Source of the DNA: Sphingomonas sp. HMP6
Lineage (GTDB): Bacteria > Pseudomonadota > Alphaproteobacteria > Sphingomonadales > Sphingomonadaceae
Assembly (NCBI RefSeq): GCF_013374095.1
Contig: NZ_AP022672.1
Coordinates: forward strand, 558,001-622,000
Reading direction: 5' to 3'
Length of the DNA: 64,000 nt
Part shown: positions 57,292-64,000 of the stretch, in pieces
Layout of the letters: every line of letters begins with the position of its first letter
Numbering within the stretch: position 1 is the stretch's first letter
Translations under genes and position numbers: made by a program
The notes under the pieces: model-generated
Told to the model about the DNA's origin: nothing
Seen by the model: the letters and a program-made list of their open reading frames with translations, nothing else
Databases searched by the model: none

Positions 57292-57726
57292 TCAGTGGAA
57301 CACCGCAATCGCGGCGTGCAGCGTCAGCGCGATCAGGCAAAGCGTCGATAGGCTGAAAAGCGCAAAGCGGACGATCACGCGGTTGACGGTCGCTTGCACC
57401 AGGCTGTGCACGATTCGCAGTGCGACATAACCCCACGCAATCGTCGCATTCAGACCATCTCCAGCACCAATCAGCGCCAGGCTGAGCGCAATCGCATAAA
57501 AGATCGTCGGCTGTTCGTGCAGATGGTTGTAATTGTCGGCCGGCCACTGCGCCTTCGGGTCGATCCGCGCGCGCAAATCGGCAGCGCTGCCGCCGACCAG
57601 ATTGGCCGTATCGATCCCGGCCCGCTGCATCGCCGGAATCCGCGTGACGTACATCCACACCCACATGACGAGCGACCACGCCACAAGTGCGACCACAGGC
57701 GCGATGATCTGAGCGTGTTGCGGCAT
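57292..57726 (-). CDS. MAPEG family membrane protein
   Basis: A 144-residue protein with four hydrophobic helices. VMWVWMYVTRIPAMQRAG and NYNHLHEQPTIFYAIALSLALIG show the E-x-P and H-E-Q-P pattern of MAPEG proteins; ALRIVHSLVQATVNRVIVRFALF is the third helix with Arg. Eukaryotic members are glutathione-dependent; bacterial ones are not defined. It stands behind a terminator that separates it from the polyamine genes. Confidence 0.85.
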   Translation of the reverse strand: MPQHAQIIAPVVALVAWSLVMWVWMYVTRIPAMQRAGIDTANLVGGSAADLRARIDPKAQWPADNYNHLHEQPTIFYAIALSLALIGAGDGLNATIAWGYVALRIVHSLVQATVNRVIVRFALFSLSTLCLIALTLHAAIAVFH

Positions 57727-57760
57727 GAAAAATCCCCCCGGAATTGGCTTCCGGGGGGAT
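57727..57760 (-). terminator. rho-independent terminator of polyamine operon
   Basis: A perfect 12-bp stem (57732-57743 with 57749-57760) and 5-base loop, followed on the minus strand by a T run (57728-57731). It ends transcripts from the deoxyhypusine-synthase-like gene just before MAPEG. Confidence 0.93.
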
Positions 57761-57792
57761 AGGTCGCTTACTCTGTTTCGATTTGCAACCGA

Positions 57793-58836
57793 TCAATCGA
57801 AGCTGGCACCCCAGCGCCGCTTTACGCGGTTCTTCCACAGGCCGCGATGATACGCGTCCGACGCCAGCAGCGGCATCACAGAACCGGCTTCGGCGAACAC
57901 CATCTGTTCGATGCCGGTGTTGACCTTGCCCCACGAGGCCGCTTCCTGCAGCGTCGAGGACGAGCACGCGCCGTCGCGCACGTCGGCGACGGTGATCTGC
58001 ACCGCGTATTTATGCACCTGCACGTCGTCATGGCCGAGGATTTCGGCGCAGACCACGGTGTCCTGGATGAAGTTCTTCGGCACGCCGCCGCCGATCATCA
58101 GCAGGCCGGTGACGCCCGCCTTGATCTTGATGTCGGTCAGTTCGCGGAAATCGGCGATCGCGTCGAGCACCATGTACGGCTTGCCTTCCTTGGCGCGGTC
58201 GACCTGATGCTTGACCAAGCCAAAGCCCGCCGAGCTGTCGACGAACGCCGGGCAAAAGATCGGCACGTCATGCTCATACGCGAGCTTGACGAGGCTGTTG
58301 TCCTTCTTGCCATTCTCGACGAGATACTTGCCCATCTCGCGGATGAACTCGCGGCTCGAATAAGGGCGCGGCTCGAGCGAGTTGGCGATTTCGAGGATCG
58401 TGTGGTCGCAATCCTGGAGCTGCTCTTCGTCGATATAGGTATCGTAGATCCGGTCGATCAGCAGCGAGCGCAGCGTGTCGTCGTCGGGCACTTCGAGCGC
58501 CTGATAATGCTTGTGGCCCAGGCCTTCGAAGAAATCCATGTCGACGATCGACGCGCCGGTCGCGACGACGCCGTCGATCATGTTGTTGCGCAGCAGCTCG
58601 GCATAGAGATCCATGCAGCCACCGGCCGAGGTCGAGCCAGCGATGACGAGGAAGATCGAGCATTCGGGATCGGCGAGCATCTGGTTATAGATGTCGGTCG
58701 CGCGGCCGAGGTCGCGGCTGGTGAAGCTCATCTTCTTCATCGCGTCGACGATCGGGCGCGCGTCGAAGCTGGTGATGTCGATATGCTCGACGGTGGTCGA
58801 GAGCAGCTCGGCCTTGCGGTTGGACATGTCGTTCAT
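57793..58836 (-). CDS. deoxyhypusine synthase family protein (probable homospermidine-type synthase)
   Basis: A 347-residue NAD-dependent enzyme. LVIAGSTSAGG binds NAD, PIFCPAFVDSSAGFGL and LMIGGGVPKNFIQD form the pocket, and the Lys that carries the butylimine is about 304 in EAASWGKVN. Bacteria lack the eIF5A target of true deoxyhypusine synthase; in alphaproteobacteria such proteins are thought to make homospermidine or related polyamines by aminobutyl transfer. The ornithine decarboxylase gene upstream supplies putrescine. ATG at 58836 has GGAG 9 bases upstream. The exact product is inferred. Confidence 0.88.
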   Translation of the reverse strand: MNDMSNRKAELLSTTVEHIDITSFDARPIVDAMKKMSFTSRDLGRATDIYNQMLADPECSIFLVIAGSTSAGGCMDLYAELLRNNMIDGVVATGASIVDMDFFEGLGHKHYQALEVPDDDTLRSLLIDRIYDTYIDEEQLQDCDHTILEIANSLEPRPYSSREFIREMGKYLVENGKKDNSLVKLAYEHDVPIFCPAFVDSSAGFGLVKHQVDRAKEGKPYMVLDAIADFRELTDIKIKAGVTGLLMIGGGVPKNFIQDTVVCAEILGHDDVQVHKYAVQITVADVRDGACSSSTLQEAASWGKVNTGIEQMVFAEAGSVMPLLASDAYHRGLWKNRVKRRWGASFD

Positions 58837-58860
58837 TTCTTGCGTCTCCAAAAGCACAGC

Positions 58861-58940
58861 CGTTCCCCGGCGCGGGCCGGGGTCCAGGGTTACAAGCGGA
58901 GGGCTGCGTAACCCAGGACCCCGGCCTGCGCCGGGGAACG
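58861..58940. repeat. palindromic repeat pair, family B, copy 2
   Basis: Arms 58861-58892 and 58908-58940 (core ccccggcgcgggccgggg and its partner) repeat the element at 38037-38141. It lies between two genes on one strand, so transcripts would carry it as a hairpin. Confidence 0.85.
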
Positions 58941-58961
58941 GATAGTCATTACCTAAGTCTG

Positions 58962-60185
58962 TTACAGCGTGACGACGTTCGAAGCGACCTCTGGCTGTTC
59001 GTCGCCCAGATACAGCGACGCCATCGGCTCATCGTCGACGATCACCGTCTCGTCCGATCCGAAGCCGTTGAACGCGGTCCGCATCGCCGATCCGTACGCG
59101 CCGAGCATCCCGATTTCGAGATAGTCGCCCGCCTGCACGTCCGCCGGCAGATAGAACGGACCTACCATATGGTCCATGTCATCGCAGGTCGGGCCGTAGA
59201 AGCTGAACGGCATGTCCTTCGACCGGCTTTCCGGCTCGCGCAGCAATTCGACCGGAAAGCGCCAGCCGAGGTGTGCGGCATCGAACAACGCGCCATAGGC
59301 ACCGTCGTTGATGTACAGTTCGTCGCCACGGCGCTTTTCGACGCGCACGACGATCGAGCTATATTCGGCGCACAAGGCACGACCCGGCTCGCACCACAGC
59401 TCGGACGAATAGCTGACCGGCAACGATTCGAACGCACGGTGGATCGTCTCGAAATACCGCTCGAGCGGGGGCGGCTCCATGCCGGGATAGGTCGAGGGGA
59501 ACCCACCGCCGACATCGATCACGTCGACCGTCACCGCTGCGTCAACGATGGCGGCGCGGACGCGCTCCATCGCATTGGCATAGGCTTCGGGCGTCATCGC
59601 CTGGCTGCCGACATGGAAGCAGATGCCGAGCGCATCCGCCGCCTGCCGCGCGCGGAACAGCAGTTCCTTGGTTTCCCTAGGGGCCGCTCCGAATTTCGAC
59701 GCGAGGCTTAGCTTCGAATGCTCCGACGACACGCGCAAACGGACGCACAGCGTCAGATCCTCGGCATGGTTGGTCGCCCGGACGATCTTCTCCAGCTCTT
59801 CCACGCTGTCGAGCGAGAACGTCCGCACGCCATAGTCGAAATACGCCGAAGCAATCGCCTCCGCCGCCTTGACCGGGTGCATGAAGCACAAGGTCGCGTC
59901 CGGCAGCGTGCTCGCGACCAGCCGCACCTCGGCGATCGAGGCGACGTCGTAATGCGTGATACCACTGTCCCACAGGATCTGCAGGAGAGCAGGGGACGGG
60001 TTTGCCTTTACGGCATACATCGAACGACCCGGGAACTTCTCGGCGAAGAACCGGGCCGCACGCGATGCCGCATGCGGACGAACCAGCGTGACCGGCTGAA
60101 CCGGCCGCTGCTTAGCGATGTCGATAACCGAAGTGGTGATCGAAGGGGTGGTCGCTAACCCCAGCGCGCGATGTAGATTGTGCAA
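58962..60185 (-). CDS. ornithine/lysine-type PLP decarboxylase (fold III)
   Basis: About 407 residues. PLP Lys about 60 in SMYAVKANPSPALLQ; GGGFPSTYPGMEPP is the phosphate loop, SELWCEPGRALCAEY holds the EPGR motif, and FYGPTCDDMDHM carries the active-site Cys and Asp of eukaryote-like ornithine decarboxylase. It should make putrescine (or cadaverine) for the enzyme encoded downstream. A TTG at 60185 with GGAGG 9 bases before it is the best start; no ATG is near and upstream codons are not family-like. Confidence 0.93.
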   Translation of the reverse strand: MHNLHRALGLATTPSITTSVIDIAKQRPVQPVTLVRPHAASRAARFFAEKFPGRSMYAVKANPSPALLQILWDSGITHYDVASIAEVRLVASTLPDATLCFMHPVKAAEAIASAYFDYGVRTFSLDSVEELEKIVRATNHAEDLTLCVRLRVSSEHSKLSLASKFGAAPRETKELLFRARQAADALGICFHVGSQAMTPEAYANAMERVRAAIVDAAVTVDVIDVGGGFPSTYPGMEPPPLERYFETIHRAFESLPVSYSSELWCEPGRALCAEYSSIVVRVEKRRGDELYINDGAYGALFDAAHLGWRFPVELLREPESRSKDMPFSFYGPTCDDMDHMVGPFYLPADVQAGDYLEIGMLGAYGSAMRTAFNGFGSDETVIVDDEPMASLYLGDEQPEVASNVVTL

Positions 60186-60322
60186 TTCAAGGGACCTCCA
60201 ATGTCCGCAGACAAGTTCACGAAACACTGCCTTGCGGTTGGAAGTCCCATGGGGCAGCGGATGGGCGCAATACGGTTGCGCTTTTCTATTGTAAAGCGGT
60301 TTTGGTCCCTCGGAGGCAGTGC

Positions 60323-61291
60323 GTGACAATTTTAAGACAGCCGACCCGCGCCGGGGTGCGCGATGCCGCCGCGAAGGTCGCCGCGATCGTGCCGCCATCG
60401 CCGCTTTTCGTGACGGAAATTCAAGGTGTTATGGTGGCGTTCAAGGCTGAGTGTCTGCAGCCGATGGGCGCGTTCAAACTGCGTGGGGCGTGGCATCGGC
60501 TGACCGCAATTGAGTCCGATTCCCGCAGCAAAGGCGTCGTCGCTTTCTCTTCAGGTAACCATGCGCAGGGAATCGCCTGGGCGGCCAAACGGCTCGGCAT
60601 GCCCGCGCTGATCGTGATGCCGTCGGACGCGCCCAAAGCGAAGCGCGAGGGCACTCTCGCGCTCGGGGCGGAGGTGGTGACCTATGATCGCGCGACCGGG
60701 AGCCGCGAGAAGATCGCCGCAGCCCTGGCCGAGGCGCGCGGTGCCGTGCTGGTGCCGAGCTTCGACGATCCGTGGGTGATCGAGGGGCAGGGGAGTGCGG
60801 GGATTGAAGCGGCGGCGCAGATGCAGGCGCTGGGGCTCGGCGCGCCGACTCGCGTGGTCGTGCCGTGCGGTGGCGGTGGCTTGGCGGCGGGTCTGGCGCT
60901 GGCCTTGCCCGATGCGACTGTAACGGTGGTGGAACCCGAAGGCTGGGACGACATGCGCCGCTCGCTTGAGGCGGGTTGGATCGAGGAAGTCGGAGATTCG
61001 CCCCCGCCGACGGCATGCGACGCGCTTCAGACGAAGCGCGTGTCGGAGCTGACTTTCGACGTACTTTCTCGCCGTGGTGCGACCGGCGTTGCGGTGAGCG
61101 AAGCGGAGATTCGGGGAGCGCAACGCTGGGCCGCGGAGCGATTGCGGCTGGTGGTCGAACCCGGCGGCGCTGTGGCGCTTGCGGCGTTGCTGGCGGGACG
61201 GGTGGCGGTCGAGCCGGGGATGCTCGTTCTGCTGTCCGGCGGCAATGTCGATCTGGCGGCCTACGGGCAGGTGCTGGCGGGGACCCTATAA
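60323..61291 (+). CDS. threonine/serine dehydratase family PLP enzyme
   Basis: A 322-residue fold-type II enzyme. PLP Lys in PMGAFKLRGAWHRL (about 50), SSGNHAQGIAWAAKRLG binds the substrate, and VPCGGGGLAAGLALALP the phosphate. It deaminates Thr or Ser or may be a racemase; the single domain without ACT fits the catabolic type. GTG at 60323 has GGAGG 6 bases upstream. It is divergent from the decarboxylase. Confidence 0.9.
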   Translation: MTILRQPTRAGVRDAAAKVAAIVPPSPLFVTEIQGVMVAFKAECLQPMGAFKLRGAWHRLTAIESDSRSKGVVAFSSGNHAQGIAWAAKRLGMPALIVMPSDAPKAKREGTLALGAEVVTYDRATGSREKIAAALAEARGAVLVPSFDDPWVIEGQGSAGIEAAAQMQALGLGAPTRVVVPCGGGGLAAGLALALPDATVTVVEPEGWDDMRRSLEAGWIEEVGDSPPPTACDALQTKRVSELTFDVLSRRGATGVAVSEAEIRGAQRWAAERLRLVVEPGGAVALAALLAGRVAVEPGMLVLLSGGNVDLAAYGQVLAGTL

Positions 61292-61329
61292 ATCCTCCCC
61301 GTACCGGGGAGGATTGGATAGTAACCCCC

Positions 61330-61497
61330 ATGACCACCCTCGAATCACTCGCCCCCGCCATCGCGATGCTCGCCGCGATCGCCTGCCTCATCGGCGGTGG
61401 CATGTTGATCGCCAAGCGCCAGAATACGCAGAAAGGCGCGCTGATGCTGGTGATGGCGGCGGTACTGGTGGGAAATGTGCTGATCTGGACGATGTAG
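61330..61497 (+). CDS. small two-helix membrane protein
   Basis: A 55-residue protein with two hydrophobic segments (LAPAIAMLAAIACLIGGGML and ALMLVMAAVLVGNVLIW) joined by a basic loop AKRQNTQKG, so both ends would face the periplasm. No family is recognised. It follows the dehydratase gene after 38 bases. The ATG lacks a strong ribosome site, but the protein-like pattern and conserved layout make it credible. Confidence 0.65.
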   Translation: MTTLESLAPAIAMLAAIACLIGGGMLIAKRQNTQKGALMLVMAAVLVGNVLIWTM

Positions 61498-61503
61498 CGG
61501 CGG

Positions 61504-61591
61504 GGCATGGGCAAAGCCCATGCCGTCGGCCGACGTTGAAGCGACGCCGGCCGCGCACGCCGCTTTGAGCGGGATTTAGCTTTCGCTAAAT
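61504..61591. other. two short hairpins in 3' spacer
   Basis: gcatgggcaaagcccatgc at about 61505 and ggatttagctttcgctaaatcc at about 61572 are clear inverted repeats between convergent genes. Neither has a T run; they may still act as transcript ends. Confidence 0.5.
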
Positions 61592-61601
61592 CCTCGCGCG
61601 G

Positions 61602-62258
61602 CTAGCGAATCGGCGAATTCGGATCGAGCCGCATATCCAGATACTTGTCCACCGACCCCATCAACTGCGGCATCTCATGTTCGAAGAAATGGTTCGCCTT
61701 GGGGATCGTGTCGTGGTGGATCGTGATGTGCTTTTGCGTGCGCAATTTGTCGACCAGCTTCTGCGTCGCGAGCGGGGGCGAGACTTCGTCATTCTCGGCC
61801 TGGATGATGATGCCGCTCGCCGGGCACGGTGCCAGGAACGTGAAGTCGTACATGTTGGCGGGCGGCGCGACCGAAATGAAGCCGCGAATTTCCGGACGGC
61901 GCATCAGCAATTGCATGCCAATCCACGCGCCGAAGCTGACGCCTGCGATCCAGGTCGTCTGTGCCTCGGGATGGAAGCTCTGCACCCAATCGAGCGCGCT
62001 CGCGGCGTCGGACAGTTCGCCCACGCCATTGTCGAACGTGCCCTGGCTCCGCCCGACACCGCGGAAGTTGAAGCGCAGCACGGCAAACCCGCGCCGCTGA
62101 AAGGTCTTGTAGAGCTCCATCACGATGTGGTTGTTCATCGTGCCCCCGGCCTGCGGGTGGGGGTGAAGGATCATCGCGACCGGCGCACGCGGCCGCGGAG
62201 CGGGGATGAAACGACCTTCGAGACGGCCGTCTGGGCCGGGAAAAATGACTTCGGGCAT
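61602..62258 (-). CDS. alpha/beta hydrolase
   Basis: A 218-residue protein of the small dienelactone-hydrolase-like group. LHPHPQAGGTMNNHIV is the oxyanion region, FRGVGRSQG follows, the nucleophile Ser is in IAGVSFGAWIG, the acid in QAENDEVSPP and the His in IPKANHFFEHEM. The substrate is unknown. The gene is divergent from the cysteine desulfurase genes 115 bases away. Confidence 0.9.
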   Translation of the reverse strand: MPEVIFPGPDGRLEGRFIPAPRPRAPVAMILHPHPQAGGTMNNHIVMELYKTFQRRGFAVLRFNFRGVGRSQGTFDNGVGELSDAASALDWVQSFHPEAQTTWIAGVSFGAWIGMQLLMRRPEIRGFISVAPPANMYDFTFLAPCPASGIIIQAENDEVSPPLATQKLVDKLRTQKHITIHHDTIPKANHFFEHEMPQLMGSVDKYLDMRLDPNSPIR

Positions 62259-62372
62259 CGCACCTGCTGACTGTAAAAATGTGCGCGCGGCCCAAGATAT
62301 TTGGGCAGGGCAAGTTGCGCGCTATATAGGCACACCGCGCCCTTTCGCAATCATTCCGGAACCGAACCGCCT

Positions 62373-63461
62373 TTGACCGACGCTCCCGCTCCCCGGCTCT
62401 ATCTCGATCATGCCGCCACCACGCCGATGTTGCCCGTCGCGATGGCGGCGGTCGCGGAGGGAATGCGGCGCTGGGCGAACCCCTCGTCCCCCCATGCCGA
62501 GGGCCGCGCGGCGCGGGCTGCGTTGGAGGATGCGCGGGCGCGGATCGCATCGGCTTATGGCTGGGCGGGGGAGGCGATCCTGACGAGCGGCGCGAGCGAG
62601 GCGCTGGCGATCGCGCTCGGCCGGAGCGTCGTGGCGCGACGGCTGATCTCGGCGGTCGAGCATGACGCGGTGATTCGCGCGGGCGGCGACGCGGCCGATG
62701 TGGTGCGCGTCGAACCCGACGGCCGGGTCGATCCAACAAAGCTCCAGCGCGTGCTCGCCGGGCAGCCGACGCTCGTCGCGGTACAATGGTGCAATAGCGA
62801 GACCGGTGTGCGCCAACCGATCGCCGCCATCGCCGATATCGTCCATGCCGGTGGCGGGCTGCTGCTGGTCGATGCCGCGCAAATGCCGCCGGGGGCAGAC
62901 GCGGACCTTGCGTCGCTCGCCGATTTCATCGCGATTTCCGCGCACAAGCGCGGCGGGCCGCCGGGTGTCGGTGCGCTGTTGGTGCGCGACGTGGCGACGC
63001 TCAGCCCGACCGGCGGGCAGGAACGCGGCTATCGCGGCGGGACCGAGAACCTCCCCGGCGCGCTTGGTTTTGCCGCCGCGCTGGCCGAGCCGGAGGATGT
63101 TCCCGCCATGCTCGCGCTGCGCGCCAAACTCGACGACGCGATCCTGCGCTCAGGCGGAACCGTCGTGGCGGGCCCTGCACCACGCCACCCGGCGATCGGA
63201 TCGTACCGCATGTCCGGCCTTGCCGCGGCGACGCAGCTTATCCGCTTCGACATGGCGGGCATCGCCGTTTCGGCCGGCAGCGCCTGTTCGTCGGGCAGCA
63301 TGAAGCCGAGCCATGTGCTGGGCGCAATGGGCTGGAGCGTGGAAGCCTCGCGCGAAGTCGTCCGCGTTAGCTTCGGACGCTCGACCAGCGAGGCCGATGT
63401 CGACCGCTTCATCAAGGAATGGCGCGCGATCTCGCGCTCGGCGCGGGCGTTCGGTGCGTGA
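62373..63461 (+). CDS. cysteine desulfurase family protein (NifS-like), first copy
   Basis: A 362-residue PLP aminotransferase class V protein. It starts with RLYLDHAATTPM; the PLP Lys is in ISAHKRGGPPGVGAL and the persulfide Cys in VSAGSACSSGSMKPSHVL, so it is equipped to make sulfane sulfur from cysteine. TTG at 62373 is the likely start, as RLYLDHAATTPM must be near the N-terminus; the ribosome site is weak. The stop overlaps the start of a second desulfurase gene. Fe-S cluster assembly is the probable setting. Confidence 0.9.
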   Translation: MTDAPAPRLYLDHAATTPMLPVAMAAVAEGMRRWANPSSPHAEGRAARAALEDARARIASAYGWAGEAILTSGASEALAIALGRSVVARRLISAVEHDAVIRAGGDAADVVRVEPDGRVDPTKLQRVLAGQPTLVAVQWCNSETGVRQPIAAIADIVHAGGGLLLVDAAQMPPGADADLASLADFIAISAHKRGGPPGVGALLVRDVATLSPTGGQERGYRGGTENLPGALGFAAALAEPEDVPAMLALRAKLDDAILRSGGTVVAGPAPRHPAIGSYRMSGLAAATQLIRFDMAGIAVSAGSACSSGSMKPSHVLGAMGWSVEASREVVRVSFGRSTSEADVDRFIKEWRAISRSARAFGA

Positions 63462-64000
63462 TCTACCTCGATTATCAGGCGACCACCCCGCTCGCGCCCG
63501 AAGCGCTCGACGCGATGTTGCCGTGGCTGCGCGATCAACATGCCAACCCGCACTCGGCGCACGCAGCGGGGCGCAAGGCGAAGGCAGCGGTCGAATTCGC
63601 GCGCGAGCAAGTTGCGGCCTTGCTGCCGGCCGGGGGCAGGGTGGTGTTCACCAGCGGCGCGACCGAATCGCTCAACTGGGCGATCAAGGGCGCATCCGGG
63701 GAACTCGTCACGCTGGCGACCGAGCACGCCGCGGTGCTCGACACCGTGTCGGCTGAGAGCCGCTTGGGCCGGAATCAGACGGTTTTGCCGGTCGATTGCG
63801 ACGGTCTCGTCGACCTTCCGATGCTGCGGAGCATGGCGTGGCCTGACACCGGCCTGATCGCGGCGATGCTGGTCAATAACGAGATTGGCGTCGTGCAACC
63901 GATCGCCCAAATCGCGGAGGCCGCGCATAGCGTTGGAGCACTTCTCCTGTGCGACGCGGTGCAAGGCTATGGCCGCGTGGCCATCCCCGCCGGTTGCGAC
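63458..64000 (+). CDS. cysteine desulfurase family protein, second copy, cut by window end
   Basis: GTG at 63458 overlaps the preceding stop by 4 bases. The visible 181 residues begin with IYLDYQATTPLAPEAL, then HANPHSAHAAGRKAKAAVEFAR, VVFTSGATESLNWAIKGA, ATEHAAVLDTV and VNNEIGVVQPIAQIAE, with the start of LLCDAVQGYGR. These are the first half of a NifS/IscS protein. The catalytic Lys and Cys lie beyond the window. Two tandem, different desulfurases suggest that both belong to one Fe-S operon. Confidence 0.92.
   Translation, partial: MIYLDYQATTPLAPEALDAMLPWLRDQHANPHSAHAAGRKAKAAVEFAREQVAALLPAGGRVVFTSGATESLNWAIKGASGELVTLATEHAAVLDTVSAESRLGRNQTVLPVDCDGLVDLPMLRSMAWPDTGLIAAMLVNNEIGVVQPIAQIAEAAHSVGALLLCDAVQGYGRVAIPAGCD

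Overview
The window is high-GC DNA from an alphaproteobacterium, most likely a sphingomonad (Sphingomonas or a close relative). The indications are an XrtA/exosortase exopolysaccharide locus with the usual sphingomonad gene order, a deoxyhypusine-synthase-like polyamine gene beside an ornithine decarboxylase, alphaproteobacterial-type tRNAs, and two families of dispersed palindromic repeats. Genus-level assignment is inference from gene content; no rRNA is present.

Layout. 1-6.8 kb is housekeeping: the 3' end of a YhhN-type gene, a DUF488 gene, then on the minus strand yaaA, an SDR gene, gyrA and a DUF952 gene, followed by a secreted repeat protein. 6.8-11.3 kb holds an Lrp/AsnC regulator, a PAS-HisKA protein with a poor ATPase domain, a polysaccharide-deacetylase-like protein and an AraC regulator. 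11.5-19.7 kb is the most unusual part. It has a lasso-peptide-like RiPP set: a 45-residue precursor at 13550-13687 too short to be called by size, an asparagine-synthase-like cyclase without the glutaminase Cys, a PqqD-like recognition protein and an HPr-kinase-like kinase. The kinase overlaps by 4 bp the end of a curli amyloid operon (CsgF, CsgG, two curlin-repeat subunits and an unknown exported protein). The block ends at a tRNA(CAT) at 19952-20028.

20.3-30.2 kb holds a phosphoribosyltransferase, mmsA, a sulfotransferase/HPr-kinase-like pair, and a large autotransporter gene split by an IS1380-family element. The IS has recognisable inverted repeats and a 5-bp target duplication, and removing it restores the reading frame exactly. 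30.7-38 kb has tRNA-Pro, a secreted trypsin-like protease, a DUF3237 gene, alanine dehydrogenase, Kup, a 2H phosphoesterase, tRNA-Met, a VOC protein and thioredoxin reductase.

38.2-57.1 kb is an XrtA (exosortase A) exopolysaccharide locus. Two hydrolases and an acyl carrier protein are divergent from an AMP-ligase, a PLP decarboxylase, an export lipoprotein, a chain-length determinant, a tyrosine autokinase, an outer-membrane barrel, an ExeA-like ATPase, a deacetylase, a FemAB protein, a glycosyltransferase, exosortase A fused to an EpsI domain, and an amidotransferase. No PEP-CTERM substrate is seen. 57.3-64 kb carries MAPEG, the polyamine pair, a Thr/Ser dehydratase, a small membrane protein, a hydrolase and two overlapping cysteine desulfurase genes, the second cut by the window edge.

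Main points for follow-up: the curli/lasso-like hybrid region with its hidden precursor and a second candidate peptide at 19589-19723, the second kinase paired with a sulfotransferase, and the clean IS disruption of the autotransporter.
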